The notes under the pieces: model-generated
What the model saw: the letters and a program-made list of their open reading frames with translations, nothing else
The model's database searches: none
Told to the model about the DNA's origin: nothing
NCBI GenBank assembly: GCA_947453945.1
Contig: CANGJB010000029.1
Coordinates: forward strand, 1 to 36,958
DNA: 36,958 bases
Direction of reading: 5' to 3'
Source: Sphingomonadaceae bacterium
GTDB taxonomy: Bacteria; Pseudomonadota; Alphaproteobacteria; Sphingomonadales; Sphingomonadaceae
Translations under genes and position numbers: made by a program
Shown here: positions 24,162 to 32,037 of the stretch, one piece after another
Layout: every line of letters starts with the position of its first letter
Position numbering within the stretch: the stretch's first letter is position 1

Positions 24162-25718
24162 ATGTCGCTGCTCGACGCCGCCACGACCGCCCAGCTCAAG
24201 ACCTATCTTGGCAACCTGCGTCATCCGATCGAGCTCGTCGCCAGCCTCGGAGAAGGCGCGAAGAGCGCTGACACGCGCAGCCTCGTCGAAGAGATCGCCG
24301 TCCTGTCTGACAAGGTGACTGCCCGGTTCGACGGCACCGATGCCCGCAGCCCGAGCTTCGCCATCGGCAAACTCGGAGAGGCCCCGCGCGTCCGTTTCGC
24401 CGGCCTGCCGCTCGGCCACGAGTTCACCTCGCTCATCCTCGCGCTGCTCCATGTCGGCGGCCACCCGCCCAAGGAGGAGGCAGACCTCCTCGAAACCGTG
24501 CGCGGCCTTGAAGGCCCGCTGCACTTCGAGACGTTCTTCTCGCTCACCTGCCAGAACTGCCCCGATGTCGTGCAGGCGCTCAACATCATGGCCGCGCTCA
24601 ACCCGGCCATCACGCACGTCGCCATCGATGGCGCGCTGTTCCAGGACGAGGTCGAGCGCCGCAAGATCATGGCCGTGCCGCAAGTGTTCCTGAACGGCGA
24701 ACCGTTCGGCCAGGGCCGCATGGATCTGGCGCAGATCGTGGCAAAGCTCGATACCGGCGCGGTCGCCCGCGCGGCGGAAAAGATCGCCGCCAAGGATCCG
24801 TTCGATGTGCTGATCGTCGGCGGCGGACCGGCCGGCGCGGCGGCGGCGATCTATGCCGCGCGCAAGGGCATCCGCACCGGCGTCGTCACCGAACGCTTCG
24901 GCGGCCAGGTGCTCGATACCATGGGCATCGAAAACTTCATCTCGGTCCAGCACACCGAAGGCCCGCGCCTCGTCGCTCAGCTGGAACAGCACGTGAAGGA
25001 CTATGATGTCGACGTGATGAACCTGCAGAAGGCAGTCGGCCTCAAAGCCGCAAACGGCGACGGCCTCGCCACCGTGGAGCTGGAAAGCGGCGCCAGCCTG
25101 CGCGCCAAGACCGTCATCCTCTCAACCGGCGCGCGCTGGCGCCAGATCGGCGTGCCGGGTGAGGAGGAATACCGCAACAAGGGCGTCGCCTATTGCCCGC
25201 ACTGCGATGGCCCGCTCTACAAGGGCAAGCGCACGGCGGTGATCGGCGGCGGCAATTCGGGCGTCGAAGCGGCGATCGATCTGGCCGGCATCGTGGCGCA
25301 CGTCACGCTGATCGAGTTCGACAGCGAGCTGCGCGCCGATGCCGTGCTGCAGACCAAGCTGCGCAGCCTGCCCAATGTCACCGTGATCACCTCTGCGCTC
25401 ACCACCGAAGTGACCGGCGACGGCGAGAAGGTCACTGGCCTCGTTTACCGCGACCGCAAGACCGAGGAGACGCACACCATCGCGCTGGAGGGCATCTTCG
25501 TCCAGATCGGCCTCGTGCCCAACACCGAATGGCTGAACGGCGCGCTCGCCATGACCAATCGCGGCGAGATCGAGATCGACAGCCACCTCGCCACCAGTCT
25601 CCCCGGCGTATTCGCGGCGGGTGACGTCACCACGGTGCCCTTCAAGCAGATCGTGATCGCAATGGGCGAAGGCTCCAAGGCTGCGCTCTCGGCGTTCGAC
25701 TACCTGATCCGCCACTAA
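24162..25718 (+). CDS. ahpF: Alkyl hydroperoxide reductase subunit F
   Basis: A 518-residue NADH-dependent flavoprotein disulfide reductase that recycles AhpC. The N-terminal double-thioredoxin domain contains [15 protein letters not shown] (Cys130, Cys133; E. coli has CHNC). The FAD motif [20 protein letters not shown] begins about residue 216, and the redox pair is [10 protein letters not shown] (Cys345, Cys348, the E. coli positions). The NAD(P) motif is [17 protein letters not shown], and the C-terminal FAD motif [20 protein letters not shown]. The ATG at 24162 has AAGGA upstream. All catalytic cysteines are present. Confidence 0.97.
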   Translation: MSLLDAATTAQLKTYLGNLRHPIELVASLGEGAKSADTRSLVEEIAVLSDKVTARFDGTDARSPSFAIGKLGEAPRVRFAGLPLGHEFTSLILALLHVGGHPPKEEADLLETVRGLEGPLHFETFFSLTCQNCPDVVQALNIMAALNPAITHVAIDGALFQDEVERRKIMAVPQVFLNGEPFGQGRMDLAQIVAKLDTGAVARAAEKIAAKDPFDVLIVGGGPAGAAAAIYAARKGIRTGVVTERFGGQVLDTMGIENFISVQHTEGPRLVAQLEQHVKDYDVDVMNLQKAVGLKAANGDGLATVELESGASLRAKTVILSTGARWRQIGVPGEEEYRNKGVAYCPHCDGPLYKGKRTAVIGGGNSGVEAAIDLAGIVAHVTLIEFDSELRADAVLQTKLRSLPNVTVITSALTTEVTGDGEKVTGLVYRDRKTEETHTIALEGIFVQIGLVPNTEWLNGALAMTNRGEIEIDSHLATSLPGVFAAGDVTTVPFKQIVIAMGEGSKAALSAFDYLIRH

Positions 25719-25743
25719 GCCATGATTGCCGTGTCATGCCGCC

Positions 25744-25772
25744 CTGGATCCCCGCCTGCGCGGGGATGACGA
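25744..25772 (-). repeat. REP-like palindromic repeat, copy 4 (reverse)
   Basis: CTGGATCCCCGCCTGCGCGG followed by GGATGACGA is a reverse copy of the dispersed repeat, 25 bp after the ahpF stop. It pairs tail to tail with copy 5, giving a BIME-like couple. Confidence 0.85.
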
Positions 25773-25793
25773 TGGATTTTAAATCTTGAGCCT

Positions 25794-25826
25794 CGTCATT
25801 CCCGCGAAGGCGGAAATCCAGAGCGG
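25794..25826 (+). repeat. REP-like palindromic repeat, copy 5 (forward)
   Basis: CGTCATTCCCGCGAAGGCGG followed by AAATCCAGAGCGG is a forward copy, 21 bp from copy 4. The outer arm shows a change (GGAAATCC in place of GGGAATCC). The rest of the ahpF-marR gap (25827-25987) contains a short GCGCCC/GGGCGC hairpin at 25935-25948 and nothing else I can assign. Confidence 0.8.
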
Positions 25827-25987
25827 ACACGGGCAAGGCCCCTGCAGACAAGCGCCACCGTTTCACGCTGCACTGCGACAAAAGTTTTGCGTCCGCGCGC
25901 CACTGCTCTTAAGGTCTTGCCCCATGTGCCGCGTGCGCCCTCGGGCGCTGTGCGGCTTGCCGGATCAACGCTGCAGAAAGGCCGCCC

Positions 25988-26467
25988 TTGCTCACCGAGA
26001 CCATGACCCGGCAAGCCGTGACCCCTGGGCTGGATTTGGACGGGCTCGATCTTGTATTCGGCATTCATGTCGGGGCGCTCAATTCGCTGCTCCTTTCGCG
26101 GCTTGAACGCCAGCTTGAAACCTTCAGGGTCACGCCGAAGCAGGTGGCCATTCTATGGCTGGTCAATGCCAATCCCGGCGTAAAGCAGTCCGATCTTTCC
26201 CGCTTCTTCAAGATCGAGCGGCCCACCGTGCACCAGTTCGTGCGCCAGCTGACGATGAACGGCCATCTCGTGTCAGAGCCGTCGAAGCTTGATCGCCGCG
26301 CCGGGGGCTTGTGGATCACCGAAACGGGCACCGCCACGCTCACCGCTGCGCGCGAGATCATCTTCACCGACGAGGCCGAACTGCTCAGCCCGCTCACGCC
26401 CGAGGAACGCGATCAGCTCTACAGGCTGGTGATGAAGGTCTATCTTTCGGCGCCGAACCGGACCTGA
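25988..26467 (+). CDS. MarR-type winged-helix transcriptional regulator
   Basis: A regulator of about 159 residues. The central winged helix reads TPKQVAILWLVNANPGVKQS, then LSRFFKIERPTVHQFVRQLT as recognition helix, with the wing around LDRRAGGLWITETG containing the MarR-type D-R-R-x-x-G pattern. The N- and C-terminal helices would dimerise. MarR proteins usually repress nearby genes until a phenolic, lipid or oxidant ligand binds; no ligand is predictable. The TTG start at 25988 is chosen because AAAGG sits 6 bases upstream; ATG at 26003 is the alternative with a poorer site. It lies between ahpF and cytochrome c genes, so a redox target is possible. Confidence 0.85.
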   Translation: MLTETMTRQAVTPGLDLDGLDLVFGIHVGALNSLLLSRLERQLETFRVTPKQVAILWLVNANPGVKQSDLSRFFKIERPTVHQFVRQLTMNGHLVSEPSKLDRRAGGLWITETGTATLTAAREIIFTDEAELLSPLTPEERDQLYRLVMKVYLSAPNRT

Positions 26468-26552
26468 GCCTTTCGCCCGGCAAAACAGATCATTAAGCTA
26501 GGATACAGGCCGGCTGGTGCAGAACCATGCAGGTCACAGAGGGGAGTTTCTC

Positions 26553-26972
26553 ATGCAGTTCTCGAAGGCAGTTTTTGGGACACGTCTTGGTTTGGTCACG
26601 CTCGGCGCAGCAACGCTCGCGGTTCTCACCGCGGCGGGTGCAGCGCAGGCTGCCGGCCCGGCCGCCGGTGATGCGGCGCGCGGCAAGACGGTTTTCGCCC
26701 GCTGCGCCGTCTGCCACGATCTCAACACCGGCGTTGTCCGCATGGGCCCCAGCCTCAAGGGCGTGATCGGCCGCAAGGCGGGCTCGGTCGCCAACTTCGG
26801 CTATTCAGCCGGCATGAAGGGCAAGGGCGTGACTTGGGGGCCTGATACCCTCGATGCGTTCATCACCGCGCCGATGAAGTACGTCCCCGGGACGCGCATG
26901 GCCTTCCCGGGCCTCTCCAACGCGCAGGACCGCGCCGACATCATCGCCTACCTCAAGCAGTCCGCGAAGTAA
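26553..26972 (+). CDS. Exported class I cytochrome c
   Basis: A 139-residue c-type cytochrome. Residues 1-34 form a signal peptide ending AQAA. Heme attaches at FARCAVCHDLN (Cys51, Cys54, His55), and the sixth ligand is Met116 in PGTRMAFPGL, as in mitochondrial or cytochrome c2-type proteins. It should carry electrons in the periplasm. The ATG at 26553 has GGGGAG about 7 bases upstream and gives a good signal peptide; an in-frame GTG at 26517 is less likely. Its partner oxidoreductase is not in the window. The COX-like peroxidase gene lies 281 bp downstream. Confidence 0.93.
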   Translation: MQFSKAVFGTRLGLVTLGAATLAVLTAAGAAQAAGPAAGDAARGKTVFARCAVCHDLNTGVVRMGPSLKGVIGRKAGSVANFGYSAGMKGKGVTWGPDTLDAFITAPMKYVPGTRMAFPGLSNAQDRADIIAYLKQSAK

Positions 26973-26982
26973 GGCGCTTGTC

Positions 26983-27007
26983 CCTCCCCGGGCCTGTCTC
27001 GGGGAGG
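26983..27007 (+). terminator. Hairpin after the cytochrome c gene, probable terminator
   Basis: CCTCCCCG (26983-26990) and CGGGGAGG (27000-27007) form a perfect 8-bp stem with a 9-base loop, starting 11 bases after the stop codon. There is no T-tract. The remaining gap up to 27253 contains no gene I can support; it must carry the promoter of the peroxidase gene. Confidence 0.6.
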
Positions 27008-27253
27008 TGACCCGCCGGGCATGCCCCGACACTGATATTCGGTAAGTCACCGTATCGACCGCAGAAATTCACCGGCCAGTCGCAAAGCCATCTATGCTTG
27101 GCCATAACTGCCCGCCTTCGTGCGGTTTTCGAATGATTTGTGCTGTTCTTTGGGCCCCGACTATCGGATGACCTCCGGTGGGTAGAAGGTGCTTGCCCAT
27201 ATCAGGCAACCCGCTTTCCGCCGCCGGTCCAGACTGGTATAGGGGGAAGGACG

Positions 27254-28870
27254 ATGGCATTGCTTGATCTGGCGCTTGCGGTTGCGCGGCCGATCCTCGG
27301 TGACAAGCTCATCAATTGCATTGCGATCAATCGGCTTGTGAAGGCGGGGCCGGCACGGCCTGCGGCATGGAGTACGCTGGAAGATGATTACATCTCCTGG
27401 TCCGGCCTGACCGACAAGACGTGGTTCGCGCGCCTCCTTCCGCCAGACCGTGGCCCCCAGGTGGTGGGCATTGGCACCCGCCATCCGCCGACGGACGATC
27501 TCGCCGTGCTTTTCCCGGCACCGGCGGGGCAGCAAGTGCTCTGTCCCAAGTCGACCACGCTGTTTCCCGCCTTTGCGCAATACCTCACCGATGGATTTCT
27601 GCGCACCCGGCTGTTCAATACGCCCCAAGGTCCGCGGACCCGGCCCGGCGCCGAAGATCGCCGCAGAACCACATCCAACCATGAAATCGATCTCAGTGCG
27701 CTCTATGGGCGCACTGAAGAGCAGACCCGCGTGCTGCGGACCAGGGTCGGCGGGCTGCTCAAATCCCAGATGATTGGCGCTGAGGAGTTTCCGCCGTTCC
27801 TCTATGGCATGTATGGCCTGCCCAAGGCCGAGTTCTGCGATGCCGACGGGGCGCTTGTGCTGGATGAACCCCTTGGGGTGCAGAAGTCAGCCAACAAGGA
27901 GAGCCTCTTTGCCGTGGGCGGAGACCGTGTGAATGCCTCGGTCGAGGTCGCCTCGATCAACACGCTGTTTCTGCGCGAACACAACCGCCTCGCGCGCATG
28001 CTTGCAGTGGAAAATCCGATCTGGGACGATGAGCGCCTGTTCCAGACGGCGCGCAACATCGTCATCGTGATGTTCATCCGCATCGTGGTCGAGGAATACA
28101 TCAACCACATCTCGTCCGCGCCGTTCCGCTTCCTCGCCGATCCTGCGGTGGCGTGGGATGCCAGCTGGAACAAATCCAGCTGGATGTCGATCGAGTTCAC
28201 CATGCTCTACAGGTGGCACTCGCTCGTCCCTGAATACCTGACGTGGAAGGGGGAGAAGCTGGTTCCCGGCGCAACATTGCTCAATAATGCACTGCTCATC
28301 AGGGACGGTTTGGCCGAGACACTGACCCAGATGTCGGCCAATCACGCCGCGCGCATGGGTCTGGGCAATTTCGCGTCGTTCTTCGTGGATTCGGAAGCCA
28401 AGGGGATCGAACAGGGGCGGGCCAACGATCTGCGCGGTTATAACGACTACCGCGAAGTGATGGGGCTTCCCCGGGCGCGCAGCTTCGCTGAAGTGGTCGG
28501 GCGGGGTGAGGATCGGCAGGATTCCGCACGGCGCGCGGCCTTGGCGGCCGAGCTTGAACGTCTCTATGGCTACATCGACAATCTGGAGCTCTATGTCGGG
28601 CTGTTTGCCGAACCGTGCCAGAAAAACAGCCCGATCCCGGAACTCGTGCTGGCGATGGTCGCGATGGATGCGTTCTCGCAGGCCTTGCCCAATCCCTTGC
28701 TGTGCAAGCGGATCTGGACCGATCCCGATACCCTTCGCCGCACATTTACCGACAAGGGGGTTGAGGAAATCGAGCAGACGAGCTCGCTGCGCGATATTCT
28801 TGCCAAGCAGGACCCTGGCCTCGGCAGCCGCTTTATCGGCATGACCCGGCCCGGCTGGAAGCGGAGCTAA
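27254..28870 (+). CDS. Cyclooxygenase-like animal-type heme peroxidase
   Basis: A 538-residue heme peroxidase-cyclooxygenase superfamily protein that aligns by eye with human COX over most of the catalytic domain: HEIDLSALYGRTEEQTRVLR, NTLFLREHNRLARML, RIVVEEYINHIS, EFTMLYRWHSLVPEYL, LERLYGYIDNLELYVGLFAE. The proximal heme His is His322 (COX His388), the radical Tyr is Tyr319 (COX Tyr385), and Ser475 sits at the aspirin-serine region (Ser530). The distal His207 of COX is replaced by Asp113 in FAQYLTDGFLRT, while the distal Gln is kept (Gln109). No signal peptide, EGF or membrane-binding domain is present. It is probably a fatty-acid dioxygenase rather than a classical peroxidase. The ATG at 27254 has GAAGG just upstream. 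Confidence 0.93.
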   Translation: MALLDLALAVARPILGDKLINCIAINRLVKAGPARPAAWSTLEDDYISWSGLTDKTWFARLLPPDRGPQVVGIGTRHPPTDDLAVLFPAPAGQQVLCPKSTTLFPAFAQYLTDGFLRTRLFNTPQGPRTRPGAEDRRRTTSNHEIDLSALYGRTEEQTRVLRTRVGGLLKSQMIGAEEFPPFLYGMYGLPKAEFCDADGALVLDEPLGVQKSANKESLFAVGGDRVNASVEVASINTLFLREHNRLARMLAVENPIWDDERLFQTARNIVIVMFIRIVVEEYINHISSAPFRFLADPAVAWDASWNKSSWMSIEFTMLYRWHSLVPEYLTWKGEKLVPGATLLNNALLIRDGLAETLTQMSANHAARMGLGNFASFFVDSEAKGIEQGRANDLRGYNDYREVMGLPRARSFAEVVGRGEDRQDSARRAALAAELERLYGYIDNLELYVGLFAEPCQKNSPIPELVLAMVAMDAFSQALPNPLLCKRIWTDPDTLRRTFTDKGVEEIEQTSSLRDILAKQDPGLGSRFIGMTRPGWKRS

Positions 28871-29319
28871 CGGCAGGCCCTGACCGCGATCTCACACAAA
28901 CGGCTTTCCTACACTCCCCCGGTTGCGGCATGCTCAGACCCGCTCCTTGAACCGTGGTTTGCGATTTCGCACCCGTTGCTACCCGTCTTTGCGCACCCCC
29001 GCGCCAAAGGCGAGGCTTCGTGCGCCCGCCGGGACGTTCCAACAACCATCCGTTTTGGCATTTGCTTTCTGCCATCCCGAAAATCGGAAATTTAAGACTT
29101 TAAATCCGTAATTTAATGATTGCTTCTTAGAGGGTTTCTTTTGTCCCTCTGGACCGTGTCAATTGTGTCAACTTCGCGCGGTTCCTGGTGTTTCCCCACC
29201 GCTCTGTCTCGCGTGGCGATACGTATGCACCGCCGTGCAAGGTGGACTTTCGCTCTGCGCTTGGCACAAGCGCAGGAATCGAGGCTGGCGCTTGACCGGC
29301 CGTATGGAGAGATTGCCTC
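28871..29319. promoter_or_regulatory. 449-bp non-coding region upstream of the sugar transporter
   Basis: No credible gene is seen. The stretch 29080-29120 is unusually A/T-rich and holds ATTTAA-GACT-TTAAAT (29089-29104). GTGTCAATT/GTGTCAACT lies in direct repeat around 29156-29173. ATACGTAT (29219-29226) is an 8-bp palindrome, and TGCAC-CGCC-GTGCA (29226-29239) a perfect dyad with a 4-base spacer. The last two lie about 80-100 bases before the transporter ATG, a plausible place for a sugar-responsive repressor. No regulator gene is adjacent. Confidence 0.45.
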
Positions 29320-30618
29320 ATGGCCATGGCCCCGACAGCCGCCGCCGATCCCGCTTCCACTGCCGATGGCGGCAATGTCGATGCACCTGAACTGCGCCTG
29401 TTCGTCATGGCGCTGTTCTTCCTGTTCGGCGGCATCACCTCGCTCAACGATGTGATCATCCCGAAGCTCAAGGATCTCTTCACGCTCAACTACACCCAGG
29501 CGATGCTGGTGCAGTTCTGCTTCTTCACCGCCTATGCGGTGATCGGCGTGCCCGGCGCGCTGCTGGTCAAGCGCATTGGCTACATGCGCGGCGCGGCGGT
29601 GGGTCTCACCACCATGATGGCGGGCTGCCTGCTGTTCATTCCCGCCTCGCAGAGCGCGCTCTACGTGCTGTTCCTGTTTGCGCTGTTCATCCTCGCCAGC
29701 GGCGTCGTGCTTGTGCAGGTGGTCTCGAACCCGCTGATCACGCTGCTTGGCCCGGCGCGCACCGCCAGCAGCCGACTGACCTTTGCGCAAGCGTTCAATT
29801 CGCTCGGCACGGTGCTGTTTCCGCTGATCGGTGCCAGCGTGATCCTCGGCAAGATCAAGGACGTGAAGGTCGATGAACTGGTCGGCCCCGCGCTTGATGC
29901 ATACCGCGTCACCGAGAGCCGCCTTGTGGTCAACACCTACATCGCGCTCGCTGCGGCTCTCGGACTCGTGGCGCTGGTGGTCTGGGCGAACCGCAATCGC
30001 CTGAAGGGTGAACGTCACGAGGCAAGCTCGCTCTCCGCCAGCCTTGCCCTGCTGGCCCGACCGCGCTTCGGCTTCGGCGCGCTGTGCATCTTCCTTTATG
30101 TTGGTGCCGAAGTTTCGATCGGCTCGATCATCGTCAATTATCTGGCGCAGGCCAGCGTGCTGGGCATCGATCACGAAACGGCTGGCGGCGAGATCTGGAA
30201 GTACTGGTTCGGCGCGATGGTCGGCCGGTTCATCGGTTCGGCAGTGCTGCGCTTTGCCAACCCGGGCCTCACGCTGGCGGGCTGCGCTGCGGGCGCAGCC
30301 CTTCTGCTGGCGGTCTCGACTCACACTTCGGGCCTTGTCGCGGCCTACAGCCTGCTGGCCATCGGCCTGATGAACTCGATCATGTTTCCCACGATCTTCA
30401 CGCTCGCCTGCGAAGGCCTGGGGCCGCGTGCAGCGGATGGTTCGGGCATCATCAACGTCGCGATCTTCGGCGGCGCGGTCGTACCGCTTGCTACCGGCGC
30501 GCTGGCTGATGCCACCGGTAGCCTCACCACTGCGCTGGTGCTTCCGGCGCTGTGCTACGGCGTGATCCTGGCGTTCGGCTTTTTCGCCCGCCGCCCGGCC
30601 GCGCCGCTGGCAGCCTGA
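29320..30618 (+). CDS. Sugar MFS transporter (FucP/GluP-like)
   Basis: A 432-residue inner-membrane transporter with about 12 hydrophobic segments. It resembles the fucose/glucose/galactose permease branch: FLFGGITSLNDVIIPKLKDL near the N-terminus (family WGFxTxLNDxLxPxxK), QVVSNPLITLLGP, RLTFAQAFNSLGTVLFPLIG after TM4, and IFLYVGAEVSIGSIIVNYL in the second half. FucP-type carriers are proton symporters. The exact sugar cannot be assigned. The ATG at 29320 follows GGAGAG by about 8 bases; a second ATG is two codons on. It stands alone with its own long upstream region. Confidence 0.9.
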   Translation: MAMAPTAAADPASTADGGNVDAPELRLFVMALFFLFGGITSLNDVIIPKLKDLFTLNYTQAMLVQFCFFTAYAVIGVPGALLVKRIGYMRGAAVGLTTMMAGCLLFIPASQSALYVLFLFALFILASGVVLVQVVSNPLITLLGPARTASSRLTFAQAFNSLGTVLFPLIGASVILGKIKDVKVDELVGPALDAYRVTESRLVVNTYIALAAALGLVALVVWANRNRLKGERHEASSLSASLALLARPRFGFGALCIFLYVGAEVSIGSIIVNYLAQASVLGIDHETAGGEIWKYWFGAMVGRFIGSAVLRFANPGLTLAGCAAGAALLLAVSTHTSGLVAAYSLLAIGLMNSIMFPTIFTLACEGLGPRAADGSGIINVAIFGGAVVPLATGALADATGSLTTALVLPALCYGVILAFGFFARRPAAPLAA

Positions 30619-30651
30619 TCGGCGGGGAAGGGGATAATTCTACTTACGCCG

Positions 30652-30681
30652 TTGACAATGCGCCGTCCCGCCCCACATTTA
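30652..30681 (+). promoter_or_regulatory. Candidate sigma-70 promoter of the Rrf2 gene
   Basis: TTGACA (30652-30657) is a consensus -35 box. CATTTA (30676-30681), 18 bases on, could be a weak -10 box. The ATG at 30686 lies only 4 bases after the -10, so transcription would begin at or next to the start codon, giving a leaderless or near-leaderless mRNA. No Shine-Dalgarno is seen before the ATG. Confidence 0.45.
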
Positions 30682-30685
30682 GGGC

Positions 30686-31129
30686 ATGCTATCGCAGAAG
30701 ACGCGCTACACGATCCGCGCCCTCCAGCACTTGTCCGATACGTTCGGCCAGGGGCCGGTTCGGCTTGACGCGATTGCCGAGGCGCAGAACATCCCGCGCA
30801 AGTTCCTCACCGTCATCCTTTCGGAGATGGCGCGCGAAGGGATCGTCGTCTCGCACCGAGGGCGGGAAGGGGGCTATGAACTCGCGCTGCCACCGGTCGA
30901 TGTGCGCTACGGCGATATCATCCGCCTGACCCGCGGGAGCCTTGCACTCACGCCCTGCGCCAGCCGCAACGCCCACGAAACCTGCAACAATTGCCTTCCC
31001 GAAGCCGATTGCCGGCTGCGCGGCCTCATGCTCCAGCTGCGCGACGAAATGGCAGCGATGCTCGACCGGATCACGCTTGCCGATTCGATCACCCTTGAAC
31101 CACCGTTCGAGGAACAGGCCGCGCAATAG
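30686..31129 (+). CDS. Rrf2-family transcriptional regulator with four cysteines
   Basis: A 147-residue Rrf2 regulator. The N-terminal winged helix reads KTRYTIRALQHLSDTFGQGP, then IAEAQNIPRKFLTVILSEMA and the wing HRGREGGYELALPP. Cys91, Cys100, Cys103 and Cys109 lie in a C-x8-C-x2-C-x5-C pattern. Rrf2 members such as IscR, NsrR and RirA hold Fe-S clusters with three cysteines here, so an iron-sulfur, NO or iron sensor is likely, though the spacing differs from IscR (C-x5-C-x5-C). Targets are unknown. bamD lies downstream on the same strand, but its promoter looks separate. Confidence 0.9.
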   Translation: MLSQKTRYTIRALQHLSDTFGQGPVRLDAIAEAQNIPRKFLTVILSEMAREGIVVSHRGREGGYELALPPVDVRYGDIIRLTRGSLALTPCASRNAHETCNNCLPEADCRLRGLMLQLRDEMAAMLDRITLADSITLEPPFEEQAAQ

Positions 31130-31215
31130 GCATGGCCAAAAGGTCCGGCCAACTGGTCCGGCAAAAGCGCGCAACTTCACTTGGCGTTCATTCGCCTGCT
31201 GGCTATAGCACCGCC

Positions 31216-32022
31216 ATGATCGCTCACGCTTCCGGCCGCAGCCCCCTGCGCCTCGTCTGTCTCGCCGCCGCCACCGTCCTTCTCGGGCTCACTGCCGGGT
31301 GCGCCGGCAGCAAGGCCAAGAAGGACGTCGCCTATGTCGCGCGCGATGTCGATACGCTCTACGCCGCCGCCAAGGACCGGCTCGATCGGGGCGATGCCAA
31401 GCAGGCCGCCGCGCTGTTCGACGAAGTGGAGCGCCAGCACCCCTATTCGCCCTGGGCCCGCCGCGCCCAGTTGATGAGCGCATTCAGCTATTATGCCGCG
31501 CGCGATTATCCCAAGTCGGTCCAGTCCGCGCAGCGCTTCCTGTCGATCCACCCCGGCAACAAGGACGCGCCCTACGCCTACTACCTCGTCGCGCTGTGCT
31601 ACTACGAGCAGATCAGCGACGTGACGCGTGATCAGAAGATCACCCTGCAGGCGCTCACCGCGCTGACCGAGGTGACCCGCCGTTATCCCACCACGACTTA
31701 TGCCACCGACGCGCGGCTCAAGCTCGATCTCGTGAACGATCACCTCGCGGGCAAGGAAATGGAGATCGGCCGGTTCTACCAGCGCAGCGGCAAGTGGCTG
31801 GCTGGCACGCTCCGCTTCCGCACGGTCGTCGAAAAGTACCAGCAGACCAGCCACACGCCGGAGGCTCTGTACCGTCTGGTCGAGAGCTATCTCGTGCTCG
31901 GCCTGCCGGAACAGGCACAGAAGGCCGCAGCCGTGCTGGGAACCAACTATCCCGGCAACGAATGGTATGAGCGGGCCTACAAGCTCATGAACGACAAGGC
32001 GCCCGGCACCACGGCAAGCTGA
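31216..32022 (+). CDS. bamD: Outer-membrane assembly lipoprotein BamD
   Basis: A 268-residue lipoprotein of the BAM complex that inserts beta-barrel proteins. The signal peptide ends in the lipobox GLTAGC (Cys29). After it, TPR repeats are visible: DTLYAAAKDRLDRGDAKQAA, LFDEVERQHPYSPWARRAQL, YPKSVQSAQRFLSIHPGNKD, APYAYYLVALCYYEQI, ALTEVTRRYPTTTYATDARL and a final TPR ending NEWYERAYKLM. The ATG at 31216 is chosen because it begins the signal peptide; an in-frame ATG at 31132 would add 28 residues. TTGGCG (31181-31186) and CTATAG (31203-31208) could be a promoter. The gene ends 15 bp from the convergent GT4 gene. Confidence 0.94.
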   Translation: MIAHASGRSPLRLVCLAAATVLLGLTAGCAGSKAKKDVAYVARDVDTLYAAAKDRLDRGDAKQAAALFDEVERQHPYSPWARRAQLMSAFSYYAARDYPKSVQSAQRFLSIHPGNKDAPYAYYLVALCYYEQISDVTRDQKITLQALTALTEVTRRYPTTTYATDARLKLDLVNDHLAGKEMEIGRFYQRSGKWLAGTLRFRTVVEKYQQTSHTPEALYRLVESYLVLGLPEQAQKAAAVLGTNYPGNEWYERAYKLMNDKAPGTTAS

Positions 32023-32037
32023 GCCGCTGGCAGCTGC

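Noticed and set aside
19470..25826. Palindromic repeats considered as a CRISPR array
   Set aside because: Copies lie in both orientations, are few and unevenly spaced, and have no uniform spacers or cas genes.
29113..30324. Long minus-strand frame opposite the sugar transporter
   Set aside because: Low-complexity Arg/Gln/Glu/His translation; the plus strand is clearly a 12-segment transporter.
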